Below are positions 11,377-21,389 of a DNA stretch of 64,000 nucleotides, piece after piece; the first letter of the stretch is position 1, and every line of letters starts with the position of its first letter. The stretch spans positions 1,129,001 through 1,193,000 of the forward strand of contig JBBBDQ010000399.1 in NCBI GenBank assembly GCA_037127315.1. The letters run 5' to 3'. Origin of the DNA: Ascarosepion bandense (taxonomy: Eukaryota > Mollusca > Cephalopoda > Sepiida > Sepiidae). The position numbers and the translations under genes are program-made. The notes beneath the pieces are model-generated. The model ran no database searches and was not told the origin of the DNA. It worked only from the letters and a program-made list of their open reading frames with translations.

Positions 11377-11421
11377 CACACACACACACACGGGCGCACT
11401 CACACACACACACACACACAC

Positions 11422-11471
<50 letters not shown>
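11377..11471. repeat. (CA)n-(TA)n compound microsatellite
   Basis: CA units with a short interruption, then a TA run that abuts the Penelope-like fragment. Confidence 0.95.
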
Positions 11472-11474
<3 letters not shown>

Positions 11475-11479
11475 TCAAC

Positions 11480-12000
11480 AATATAATAATCCTCACTCAT
11501 ACACACAGTAAAAAGAATCTTCAGATATTGGAGGCCACCTAGATCAAATCCAAACAACCCACACTTAATAAAATCACGTTTAAATCTGGTCATAACACAT
11601 TACATTGCATTTGAATATCTAGTTCTGTTCCCGTTTCGCGCTATCACGCGGTGTGACGTCATAGAACCGCATTGCAAATTTGCGAACTGCATTTGGTTAC
11701 TATTGCCGTTGCTTAGCGGAGTTTTATGTCAACACAAGATAAAATCGTCGCTGATGGTGGATGTTTTTATGTTAATGTCCCTGTAACCTCTCTGAAGATG
11801 GCTCATGTGAACCGGAAGCTTAGAACCAACTTAATCAAAAATTATCCAAATGTTGGAGAATTTGTGTCTTTATTTTCAACTGAAATTAACGCGAAAAAAC
11901 GATGTTTAGAACGGCTCATGATTAAACATAATAGATATTCATTGTCACTTATATCTAACAGTATATCTTTAGAAAATTATTTGCTGCCTCGATACACTAA
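11480..12000 (+). mobile_element. Penelope-like element 3' end (GIY-YIG C-terminus plus downstream region)
   Basis: Translation at 11492-11600 gives LTHTHSKKNLQILEA then IKSKQPTLNKITFKSG, which resembles the C-terminal end of the GIY-YIG endonuclease of Penelope-like elements. The noncoding part downstream has a hammerhead-like block at about 11792-11826 (CTGAAGA, a stem GGCTC/GAACC, then GGAAGC), with the GAAA core mutated to GGAA. An ORF of 98 aa at 11726-12022 is in this noncoding part and is probably not functional. (TA)n flanks both sides. Confidence 0.6.
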
Positions 12001-12047
12001 ATATATATATATATATATTTAGTGTATAGCGGCAGCAAATAATATAT
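11975..12047. repeat. Short inverted repeat around a TA core
   Basis: Arms read ATTATTTGCTGCC(T)CGATACACTAAATA and its inverse, with a (TA) loop at about 12001-12020. It marks the 3' end of the Penelope-like copy folded back on itself. Confidence 0.7.
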
Positions 12048-12320
12048 ATATATATCTTGCTTAGATTTTCTGTCTTTATTTGCTTTACTTTCGTATTGAG
12101 CGCTTTAGTGTTAGGTTTTTCGTCTTGGGGATTTTTCTTTTTTACGAGTGCTTGACTTTTTGTTCATGTACTTCGTTTGTTTCTTTTTATGCTTCCCCTT
12201 TTTTTCCCTCCGAGTTTGTTCTCGGTGGGTTCTACAAGACAATTTAAATTATAGCTTGATTAATACTAGTTTTGGTAGAGTTAGGTCTCTCACTATTGGT
12301 ATTGTTGTTGCTATAATTAA

Positions 12321-12326
<6 letters not shown>

Positions 12327-12388
<62 letters not shown>
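12327..12388. repeat. (ATT)n then (TA)n microsatellite
   Basis: About ten ATT units followed by TA units, directly upstream of a SINE-A copy. Confidence 0.95.
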
Positions 12389-12389
<1 letters not shown>

Positions 12390-12404
12390 CTAATGCTGCA
12401 CAAT

Positions 12405-12565
12405 ATCATGTGCATCAAATGTCTACCTCCTTCTACCGAGCGCCCATGGCTCAGAGGTAGAATCGCCGACTCACGTCATATCGGTCGGTTTTCAATCCTG
12501 GGTTAAACGCAATCGGATTTCTAAATGTACTGATGATCTGTGATACAGCGAAACAGATCTTTTCT
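12405..12565 (+). repeat. SINE-A copy with degenerate hammerhead
   Basis: tRNA-like module with A box TGGCTCAGAGG (12447) and B box GGTTTTCAATCC (12488). The 3' domain keeps CTGATGA (12530-12536), a CTGT/ACAG stem II and GAAA (12550-12553). Stem I is lost, because TTTT replaces the expected partner. A (TA)n lies just upstream. Confidence 0.65.
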
Positions 12566-13100
12566 TTAGTTTTTTCCTATTTTTTTATATGATGGGAGAG
12601 AGAGAAAGATTAATGTGTACACATAAATTAACGAAGAAGATGGAGGTACGTATTTAAGCCATGTTTTTCTCTCAAAGAAAGATGGAGTAACATAAAATCT
12701 GGACTAAAAAGAACATTTTTGCTATTAGGTTCTTCTAAAAGCATGGTCGATTTTAGAATCAACTTTTACTCCTAAATTAATGCAATTAAACAATGTTCAA
12801 ATGAGTCAAAAATAGAAACCTTGTGCATCTCTACAATTCCACTATCGAGTGACAAGGTTATCGATGGCTTTACATTAAAAAGCTAAAGTTTGGAATGGCA
12901 AGACATCCGCAAATGCAGTTTTTATGTCTTCTCTGTAACAGGATATCTTTTGCTTTAAGACATTATGAAGATGCTTGAAGAAGTAGTTGGCAGCTGGGGA
13001 GCAATCAGAGGAAAATTATGGATGTGACAAAATCTTGTGTCCCAATTCGGTGAGATTCTGCAGTTTTATCCTGGCATGAGTCATAGCTGAACATCACAGG
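12566..13100. other. No recognised feature
   Basis: AT-rich DNA with no long ORF or repeat-family match that I can see. Confidence 0.4.
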
Positions 13101-13104
13101 TTCA

Positions 13105-13107
<3 letters not shown>

Positions 13108-13144
<37 letters not shown>
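13108..13144. repeat. (TA)n microsatellite
   Basis: Pure TA run. Confidence 0.95.
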
Positions 13145-13149
<5 letters not shown>

Positions 13150-13705
13150 TAATTAAGTAATTCAAATATTTCGAAATTTAATTTCGTTGGATGGCCATTC
13201 ATCAGCAACGGTCAAAAACGAAAAATGTATTACTTCAAATAACTTACAAAATTTCTATACCGGAAGAAACCCAGAAACATATCCATACACAGTAAGTACA
13301 AAATGAGTTCTGATTAAAAAAAAATTATTTGAATTTGTCAGTACGACGTCAGAAAGGGGAAAAGCAGACACAGAGATGATGACTCGATATTAGAAAACAT
13401 CGAAACATCCTGGCCTAATCTGCATACTTTACGGTGCTTTAAGTTATATCAAGGTTTTTGCCATAATTCAATTTCAATTTCTACGCGTGATTAGTCACTT
13501 TTGTGTAATATTTGGTGTTTTCCAGTTTAAATGTAGAATTATGATTATACTATCTGACTTTAAAATAGCCTTTGTTAGGTCTTAAATATATTTTATTTGA
13601 CCATTTATGGCATGTATCACTGCTTTGTAAATAAACTCTTCTGTATTACAAAATCCGTTAAGTGGGCATTTACATTCTTTATTAATGATGTTATTTTTAT
13701 ACGTT
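13145..13705. other. No recognised feature
   Basis: AT-rich, no supported gene or repeat end. Confidence 0.4.
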
Positions 13706-13708
13706 GCA

Positions 13709-14036
<328 letters not shown>

Positions 14037-14087
<51 letters not shown>

Positions 14088-14090
14088 CTG
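14037..14090. repeat. (TA)n-(TG)n compound microsatellite
   Basis: TA run then TG run, abutting the foldback copy. Confidence 0.95.
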
Positions 14091-14660
14091 TGGGTGGGTG
14101 GGTGTACACTACCGGCCGCATTTATTAGGCCATTCCAATTTAAAAAATATGATGTATATATAAGACAAAAATACAGAAAATATTTATCATTACGAAATGT
14201 TTCACTTTTATTAAAGAGTCGTCATAGACTGAGAGAGAACAGGAAAAAGACAGAATTTTTTTGTTTTTAGTTTTTGTTATTCGATTCTCATTGGCCCGTC
14301 GTTTATCACGTTCAAGAAAACAGTAGATAATTCTATATATATGTACGTTTGTAAAAAGGATATGACCTGGCAACGGATTTTTAATACGTATTTGTTATTG
14401 TTTATGTGTGTTTGTCTAGTAGGAGGAGTTCTAATGTTTACATTTTTGTGTGGTCAGCCGGCCTACTGGGGTGGTATTCTCTTTGATTGGGGATGTTTTT
14501 TGTCTGTACACTCTGTATTAGACAAATATAAGTTAGATTCATTAAGAATGAATTCAAAATAGGATGGCGATCTAATGTAATACGTATTACCATCCGATGC
14601 CCGCTTAGAATTTTTACAACTTTGCATATATATTTATGCATATATTTTTTTATTTGCATA
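14091..14660. other. Unassigned, possible Tc1-like end
   Basis: TACACTACCGGCCGCATTTA at 14104 resembles a Tc1-type terminal repeat (compare 59309), but no matching right end was found. The rest shows no gene. Confidence 0.25.
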
Positions 14661-14664
14661 TATA

Positions 14665-15065
14665 TTTTTACCAATACTCGTATTTAAGTAGATATTCTCT
14701 TTTTAATTATCAGTATTTTATATTTATATCTACCGGCCTGATTATTTTACGATAAATTTTATTACGAAAACGTGTGCTATCCAGCAGGATTCGAACCTGC
14801 GACCCCTATTTACATAGGGGAAGCTACCATTTGATCTGGTACTGTCTTAACCACTCGACCATGAATAGCCTCTTGATCAGACAGTACCAGATCAAATGGT
14901 AGCTTCCCCTATGTAAATAGGGGTCGCAGGTTCGAATCCTGCTGGATAGCACACATTTTCCTAATAAAATTTATCTTAAAAATAATCAGGCCGGTAGATA
15001 TAAATATAAAATACTGTTTAAGTAAAAACAGAATATCTACTTAAATACGAGTGTCGGTAAAAATA
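14665..15065. repeat. Palindromic tRNA-like foldback element (both arms)
   Basis: Two near-identical inverted arms, 14665-14846 and 14880-15065, are separated by a 33-base spacer. Each arm contains, from outside inward, an ATACTCGTATTTAAGTAGA-like end, CCGGCCTGATTATTTT, GTGTGCTATCCAGCAGG and the T-arm and variable arm of a tRNA-like sequence. The same family occurs with both arms at 41443-41774 and 48294-48504, so the palindrome is a property of the family and not an accident. A transcript would fold into a roughly 180-bp hairpin. Confidence 0.8.
14776..14869 (-). tRNA. tRNA-like core, long variable arm (Leu/Ser type), probably pseudogene
   Basis: The minus strand folds as a type II tRNA. 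The acceptor stem (GCTATTCA with TGGATAGC) pairs over 8 positions including one wobble. The D arm is GTC/GAC with the GAGTGGTTAA loop. The anticodon stem TACCA/TGGTA is perfect, the variable stem CCCCTAT/ATAGGGG is 7 bp, and the T arm is GCAGG-TTCGAAT-CCTGC. The 7-base anticodon loop would put TCA at 34-36 but has A at position 33, where U is invariant. A one-base deletion from a Leu(CAA)-like loop would explain this. It is a fold-competent Pol III promoter, unlikely a working tRNA. Confidence 0.55.
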
Positions 15066-15120
15066 ATGTTCAAAATAATTCATATATATATATATGTATA
15101 AAATGGGTGGTTAGAAATTA

Positions 15121-15124
<4 letters not shown>

Positions 15125-15167
<43 letters not shown>
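15125..15167. repeat. (TA)n microsatellite
   Basis: Pure TA run near the right end of the foldback element. Confidence 0.95.
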
Positions 15168-15170
<3 letters not shown>

Positions 15171-15820
15171 TAAACTGTAATGAAAAAAATTGTTCCAATT
15201 TTTAATGTACCGATGAATATGAACGTTGACTTGAGGACAGTTTTGCCGAATATGCGACTGAAAACTTAATACTTCCAAGAAAAGAAAAATATTATTAATG
15301 AAAGGAAATCTCTTCATGGAACACCACTCAAATCTGCAAAATATTTCAAAGAACGAAATATGCTGAGCGTGAGTTTCAATTTCACATGTCCGGCTGGTAA
15401 AGCCCTTGCTTGCATTCTTCTTAATGATCCGTTCACTTCTAAACTGTTTTGCTTGCAAGGCCGCTTACGGAATTTCAGAGAGCTGACGATGAAAACTTGC
15501 ATGATGTGTTTGTCGAGCTTTCTGTTTCTACTGCATTATTTTTTTCCTTTGGTTCAAATATCAACTTCTCCAATACCAATAGGAAAAAACACATACGTTT
15601 ATCCTGACAAAATGACAAAGAAATAAGGGAACTTTATAAATAGATCCGTCCATTCATAAAAAAGGGAAAAACTATTTTTGCAAATACTCTTTGTAAACGA
15701 GCATTCTTTAGAATTTCTTCAGGTCGAGAAGTTAGCATCGAAAATAATTTTATCGATTTAGAAATAGGAATCTGTTTATAATATTGATACGATGTCAAAA
15801 CGATCCCTGACTTATATAGA
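15168..15820. other. No recognised feature
   Basis: Contains ORFs of 115 and 88 codons on opposite strands, but neither shows a domain or codon structure that supports a gene. Confidence 0.35.
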
Positions 15821-16384
15821 ACTAGCATTATAGCCCGGCCTTGCCCAAGCAACTCAGAACATTTTAGTTGTTTTATGTTTATAATATTAAATGAATAAAT
15901 TCCTTTAAAACATGGTTTTATAACAGAATAATTATATAAAAAATTGTTAAAAAAATCCCTTTAAATTTTTTTTTTTGTTTTGCGCAAACGTGAGTTAATG
16001 TTTTGAGTGACATTGTTAACAACATTTTTTTGTTGACAAATGAATTTTTAAAACGTCGGAATAAAAATTAAATATAAAGGTTCATATTTTTGTAATAAAA
16101 AATATTTTAGTCGTGTTTGACACATGTGATTTGATTTCTGTGACGTAATTCAGCAACCATCTTAGATCTTAAATGTTTTACGGAGCAAATGTAAACAATC
16201 GACTTCATTGGCCAAAAAGTTCGAAAAGGAAAATTGCTGAACTTATACTCAAAAACGATGTGTCGACCTGGTTTCCCTTTAGATATGTGTCCCTAGAAAG
16301 TTTGAAAGGCGTAGCTTTAAAAATGTAGGCGTGCATAGGGAACAGTCACACACAAACTCACAGATTGCCTTTTATATATATATA
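15821..16384 (-). mobile_element. Second Helitron-like family, minus orientation
   Basis: Starts with ACTAG, the complement of a CTAGT terminus, followed within 10 bases by GCCCGGCCTTGCCC, a GC-rich terminal block. The far end has CACAGATTGCCTTTTATATA, which on the sense strand is a TATATAAAAGGCAATCTG start. There is no coding capacity. The assignment rests on the 3' end motif only. Confidence 0.4.
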
Positions 16385-17030
16385 GGTTATTGGCCCTACA
16401 TATTTGTGTTTAATGATTTTGATTTTGCGATATGTTCAAAAAGATTTTTTTAAATGAAAAACAAATGCATATATACATTTGTAATTAACAAAACAAAATT
16501 ACTAATAAAAACGAATGTCTACATTTATTTTTCATTAACGATAAATAATTATTAACCTCTAATATTTGTGCTATCTAAAAAATCTCATACAGACATTTTT
16601 TAAATTATAAAAAAGAGATTAAGAAATATTTTAAAATTCATAAAAATTGAAAAAAATAACTTTTTTTATTTATTCGTTTTTCTACGGTTTTGCCAGTTAT
16701 TTAAATCCATATAATATTTTTAGATTGTAACATTTTTTTAGTGACAATAATGTTTTAGTTGTACAAGTCTTACTAACCGACCCATAGCTAGTGAGAGAAA
16801 ATGTGGATCCTTACCTTTACGAGGGTATTTGCCCTAAGGTGAATATAACGAACCCAATCGGACTTGCAACTCATGTCTCCGATTAACAATTCTGCATCAT
16901 TATCCATTAAGTGTACAGACCTAGTATTGCCAAACGGTCACAAATGCAACCAGGCTCGATATCATTGATGGTACGGGAACCGTTTTTTCAAAGTTTTATA
17001 ACCGAAGTCAAAATAATTAATATATTTTTG
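16385..17030. other. AT-rich DNA without recognised feature
   Basis: No ORF above noise and no element ends seen. Confidence 0.4.
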
Positions 17031-17034
17031 CTCC

Positions 17035-17800
17035 TGGCTTCTTTGGCAGTGCTATGAAAATCTACTTGCATAGGTCGTCTCGTATTATTTCACTATTATA
17101 AATTTCAATTATTATTTCTGTAATTTTCTCTATAACGAATTCTTTCAGGGCTGTCAGCTGCTCTATTACAATGCCGTCTGGACCAGCTGCTGTGTTTCTA
17201 TTCAATCTGGCCATTGCAGCTTCTACTTCGGACTTTAATATTTCCGGTCCGTCCTCAGCTTTGTGTATTATCGGTTACTCTCTTTTATTGTGGAAATATT
17301 TCTCCAATACTGTCGTTCTATCCTTGGATTTTATACATCCTGCTGAAAAGCAGGTTTTTTTTTTGTCCTGTCAGTTCTCTTATTTCTTTATGCATGTCTA
17401 CTTTATTAGTGCTGGTCAGTCTCTCTACCTCTGCGCATTTGTCGTTGGGCCATTCCTCTTTACCCTGTCTGTATTTGTTCCTTATTTTCTTGTGTAGTTT
17501 CTTGCATTCCATTCCATGTCTTGGCATCATTTTCTGTCTCGTTTGCATCATGTCAAGGATCTACTTCAGTCATCCACTCGTTTTTTACTTCTGCGTCTAG
17601 ATTTCCTTTGGGGCAATGTTGTTTTCAGCTGTCACTATCACTTCTTTTAGTGAGCCGCATTTCGAGTGTCTTTTTCCAACTTTTTCTTTGTATTTGATTT
17701 TCACGCTGTTAGTGTATTTTTTTTCTGCAGGTTTTAGGTCATTCACGAGCGTGTTGTATTTCAGTTTTGGTGTTGTGCTAGGATTCTTCATTCTCCGGGG
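17035..17800 (-). pseudogene. RTE-like LINE, EN-RT linker and RT start
   Basis: On the minus strand, 17597-17791 encodes KYNTLVNDLKPAE and YKEKVGKRHSK. 17318-17551 encodes YKKLHKKIRNKYRQGKEEW, MHKEIRELTGQKK. 17171-17260 gives EVEAAMARLNRNTAAGPDGI, the finger region of the RT with the conserved AAGPDGI. Frames are broken. This is the N-terminal half missing from the other RTE-like fragments of the window and probably belongs to the same family. Confidence 0.6.
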
Positions 17801-18025
17801 TAATAATAGAAAAGCCCGGGTTTGAGGAAAGGATCAAAGATGAACGGAATTCAAGAAGATTGCAGCTGACGTTGCATTTGATTTTTTTGGAAATCTTATC
17901 TAACAGGGAAACAAATAATAATAAACAGAAGGAAGTTTCTCGAGCAGAAAGTGCAAAAAATAAAAAAATGGAGTACAAATGGCGGTTACATTTTAACTAT
18001 TTCAACTGTAAAAGGATGCTAATTT

Positions 18026-18565
18026 AGTTACGCTCCTGGGTATGACGGTAAACTGCATCTGATAGCAAGGCCTCGGATTGGGAGGTTGTGATGAGGATGG
18101 AACGACCTATTAATTGCTGCGGTTCCCAGGTCCACTTTAACCCGGAGTGGTAGCACCTGTTAGGGTCCCAGCTATGGGCAAATATTTAACCTCCAAACTG
18201 GGGACAAAACACTATGAAATACCTTTACAGAAATATATACATAAAAATAGACTTTTATAGAAAAATATATATATTTTTGAAAGAAAAATATTACCAACAA
18301 TACTTTTCTGAAGGAAAAAATAATTACCATAGCACATTTTTGAAGAAAAAATTATTATCGGCAATACATTTTTGAATACAAATCTAGAAGAGATCTTTAG
18401 TTTTCTAAAATAAAAGAAAAATTAAAAAAATAAATTTTTCATCAAAATTTGACAAAATCAACCTTCTCACTATAATCAAACATTAAAAACTAACTTAAAA
18501 CCCTATATTTTTGTATTAAATAACCCACAGGGTTTGATATGTCATCAAACAAAACTAAAATTAAA
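18026..18565. repeat. Unclassified 0.5-kb dispersed repeat, copy 1
   Basis: Shares long blocks with 36725-37175: AGCAAGGCCTC, ACCTATTAATTGCTG, GAGTGGTAGCACCTGTTA, CTATGGGCAAATA, AATAGACTTTTATAG, CAACCTTCTCACTATAA, and TTAAATAACCCACAGGG. Both copies lie beside minus-strand CR1-like fragments. No coding potential was recognised. Confidence 0.6.
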
Positions 18566-18599
18566 AATAATTTAGTAGCACGCTTAAATTCACGTTCTC

Positions 18600-18960
18600 G
18601 AGACAACCAGGATGAACAGCTCGTCAAAGCGGTTACCTCAAAAAGTAGTTGTAGAATAGACAGAGAAACCACATTACTTTTGCGGGAAGGTGACTGAAGT
18701 CGAGATGCCAGGTGAGGATCGATTTCATTGCAGATTCTTCTTTAGATTTTGAGAACTTTTAGATGAATAGCAAGAGCACCAGATCAGATATTGCAACAGT
18801 ATTCAATGCGGGAACGAATGGGAGATTTATAAATGTGCAAAATGGATTCTGACGAGAAAAAATTTTTGGCCGATAAAGAGACAAGTAAAATGAAAATGTA
18901 TAAATAAAAGCTACGCGATGTCTAATAACTCTGTAAATGTCAAGGATCGATTTGATACTG
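18600..18960 (-). pseudogene. CR1-like LINE RT C-terminal fragment
   Basis: Minus strand decodes, with frameshifts, to the conserved post-RT region (complement of CACCAGATCAGATATTGCAA and AATGGGAGATTTATAAATGT is the 'HIYKSSIRPCIEYCCNIW' stretch). Strongly decayed. Confidence 0.5.
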
Positions 18961-19460
18961 TATTGATATTATAAAGTGAACCCCACGCTTTCTGAAGGGA
19001 TAAAAATTCAATATATATTTTTTTTAAATTCTGGCAACTGTTTCGGCCTAAGGAATGTCTATGCTAATATATGAAAATTGTTTCCAAAATAATGTTTTTT
19101 ATATTTTATCAATAGACCTGTTTATTTGAATAGCGCCAAAATATGTTTATTTGAATACTGCCAAAATATGTTTATAGCTGAAAGTATTGAAAACAGAAAC
19201 TGCTTAAAATCAAAAGTTGAACAAAACTTTTCGCAACCGAAAAAAAAAACTTTCAACAAAATTTTTTTTCTTGGGAACATCATTTGTTCACTTCAATCTT
19301 CTTAACTTTCTTTTTCTTTAGTTTTTATATTCGTTTTTTTTTTTATTCACTTAACTTTTTTAGTTGTGTTTTCTTGTCTCGCTGTCTATTGATTCAGATG
19401 CTAATTCTGTTCGAATGACAGCGTCTGGAGGCGATAGAAATCAACCTGGTTAGAAGACCA
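18961..19460. other. No recognised feature
   Basis: AT-rich, with a short direct repeat of CCAAAATATGTTTAT at about 19136-19170. Nothing else seen. Confidence 0.35.
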
Positions 19461-19562
19461 TTGCGCTGTGGGTCCCGTGATGACATTAAGGCATTTTGCC
19501 CGGGAGAGATCAACTTAATTTCCTGTGTGTGCGTGTCTATCTCTTTCGCTTTCACTCCCCCT

Positions 19563-19566
<4 letters not shown>

Positions 19567-19609
<43 letters not shown>

Positions 19610-19632
19610 GATCTATCTATCTATCTATCTTT
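19567..19632. repeat. (CT)n then (CTAT)n microsatellite
   Basis: CT run followed by CTAT/CGAT units. Confidence 0.95.
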
Positions 19633-19763
19633 CACTTACACTTTTTGTGCCCCACTCACCCATTCGCTATTTTACTCTTGACCACATTACAAAACATCGA
19701 CGCATATTCACTCAATGAATGTACTGTTTGGTTGATAGTGACCTAAACTTGTCTATAATAATG

Positions 19764-19765
<2 letters not shown>

Positions 19766-19825
<60 letters not shown>
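19766..19825. repeat. (TA)n microsatellite
   Basis: Long pure TA run immediately 5' of a full-length SINE-A. Confidence 0.95.
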
Positions 19826-19826
<1 letters not shown>

Positions 19827-20049
19827 CTCATTCAATAATTAATTAGAGCATTATGGCTATTGGGCGTGTATAATGATATGCGCGCTAAAAAAGTCTGCCT
19901 TCTTCAACCGAACGCTCGTGGCCCAGAGGTAGAGTCGCCGACTGACGCCGGTTCCGTTGGGTTTCAATCCTGGGCAAAAAGGCAATCGGAGTCTGACCGT
20001 GCTGATGGGCTGTGATGCCGCGAAACAGATCTGTCTACGGATGACTAAA
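19826..20049 (+). repeat. Full-length SINE-A with near-intact hammerhead domain
   Basis: 5' leader (TTCAATAATTAATTAGAG, ATTGGGCGTGTATAATGATA), tRNA-like module with A box TGGCCCAGAGG and B box GGTTTCAATCC, then a hammerhead domain (about 19997-20040). In that domain the 5-bp stem I CCGTG/TACGG pairs fully, GAAA and the ACAGATCTGT stem III are intact, and the cleavage triplet is GTC. Defects are A9 to G (CTGATGG) and one mismatch in stem II. (TA)n flanks both sides. Confidence 0.7.
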
Positions 20050-20108
<59 letters not shown>

Positions 20109-20110
20109 AA
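20050..20110. repeat. (TA)n-(CA)n microsatellite
   Basis: TA run continuing directly from the SINE-A 3' end, then a short CA run. Confidence 0.95.
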
Positions 20111-20344
20111 CACTTCATAAATTCAATCTACGGGAAAAGTGATATTTACCAAAATAAACAGCTAAATAAACAAAGTGATCAATACAATTTTCAAAAACGA
20201 TAATATAAGACATTTTAAGAGATAAAATATTGGAGACAGGAACATAATTGGCGTTTTCAATATTATATATCCCCTCTCTCTTTGTTCCTCGCATTCTCTT
20301 TAATTTTTGCATTTAAATCCCGCTTCGACTTAATTTTTTTTTTA

Positions 20345-20710
20345 TTGGAGTATATAGTCCCCACCATCACCTGGTTTTATACTTCACCCACTTCTTTTGA
20401 ACAGGAGTAGAGGTGTTCGCTTTGTTTCTTGTTTAGGAAGGGCTTTCCGGTACACTTTCCTTCGACTTCGGTCGTGGTTTCCGGCTTTCGCTTTTCCAAT
20501 CTTTTCACTTTTTCTTTTTTGTTTATTTTTTTTTTCAATTGGAGTAGATAGACTAAACTATTGCCCGGTTCACACTCCACCCACGTTTATTAAACAGTTG
20601 TAGAGGCTCATCCCTTGTGCCCTGTTTAGGATGTGATTTTCGGCTTTCTCTTTTCCAATCCTTTCACTCTTACACCAGTGGCCTTACCGCCTTTCTCGGG
20701 GTGATATGAT

Positions 20711-20716
<6 letters not shown>
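20345..20716 (+). repeat. Two tandem copies of a SINE-like element with LINE 3' tail
   Basis: Two related units (20345-20530 and 20538-20716) share TTGGAGTA(G)ATAG, CACTCCACCCAC, GTAGAGG and CCTGTTTAGGA. The second ends in CCAGTGGCCTTACCGCC, TTTCTCGGGGTGATATGATTA, which is the CR1-like LINE 3' terminus, then (TA)n. A third copy is at 24787-24990. It is either a SINE that borrowed the LINE tail or a 3' subfamily variant. Confidence 0.5.

Positions 20717-20753
<37 letters not shown>
20714..20753. repeat. (TA)n microsatellite
   Basis: TA run following the LINE-tailed repeat. Confidence 0.95.
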
Positions 20754-20757
<4 letters not shown>

Positions 20758-20790
20758 AAGAAATAGGGTTGTTCCAACGAGAGTAATTAG

Positions 20791-20996
20791 TATAGAATAA
20801 AAATTGTGAGAAGTCGTGAACGTTTTCTTTAAAGTGTATGTTTATTGTTTTTGTAATTATACATGGACATGGATAATGAATGTTTCATTATACATGGTCA
20901 TGGACAATTAATGTTTCATAACATGTATAATTATAAAAACAATAAACATACCCTTTAAAGAAAACGTTCACGGCTTCTCACACTTTTTTCTGTATA
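20791..20996. repeat. Long inverted repeat, 75-bp arms
   Basis: Arms 20791-20865 and 20922-20996 are nearly perfect inverse copies (GTGAGAAG(T/C)CGTGAACGTT, TTCTTTAAAG, TATGTTTATTG), with a 56-base spacer. The spacer itself repeats CATGG and TTTCATTA/TTTCATAA. No tRNA-like or coding content; it resembles a foldback MITE. A (TA)n follows at once. Confidence 0.8.
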
Positions 20997-21016
20997 TATA
21001 TATATATATATATATA
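20997..21016. repeat. (TA)n microsatellite
   Basis: Short TA run. Confidence 0.9.
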
Positions 21017-21145
21017 TTCATAAATTTCATCATGCCGCATTTTAAACTTCACATTGTTGTTGAATGAAGCAGTTATCAAAGTAATTACAGGTGAAAAGAG
21101 TGGATAAAACCAAGAGTAGACATTTAGAGATATTTCATATTTTAA

Positions 21146-21384
21146 CAGTCAGTTAAGTGCCATATGTGATATACGCTCGAAAGAGACATTACTGACTCAA
21201 CAATAGGTTGCCATTGCTTTCTGCGGTAGACTGGTTGCAGCCAAGGCTATAGAACCCAATGTGTCCAATTATTTAACCTATAACTGGAGGGAAGAGACGG
21301 ATTAGTACCTTTCCCAAGTGAATGCAAGGAATTCTGGGCTCTCCAATTTGTCGTTCCGAGCTATTATCCACTGCACCACATCCT
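21146..21384 (-). repeat. SINE-B copy 3
   Basis: Inverted copy with a deletion between the head and the GGGAAAGGTA body; the tRNA-like head remains as GTGGTGCAGTGGATA in complement. Confidence 0.7.
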
Positions 21385-21389
21385 AAATG

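Noticed and set aside
14776..14869. Selenocysteine tRNA (UCA anticodon)
   Set aside because: The D stem has 3 pairs and the acceptor/T arm are 8/5; tRNA-Sec has a 6-bp D stem and a 9/4 arrangement. U33 is also absent, and the sequence is embedded in a repeat.
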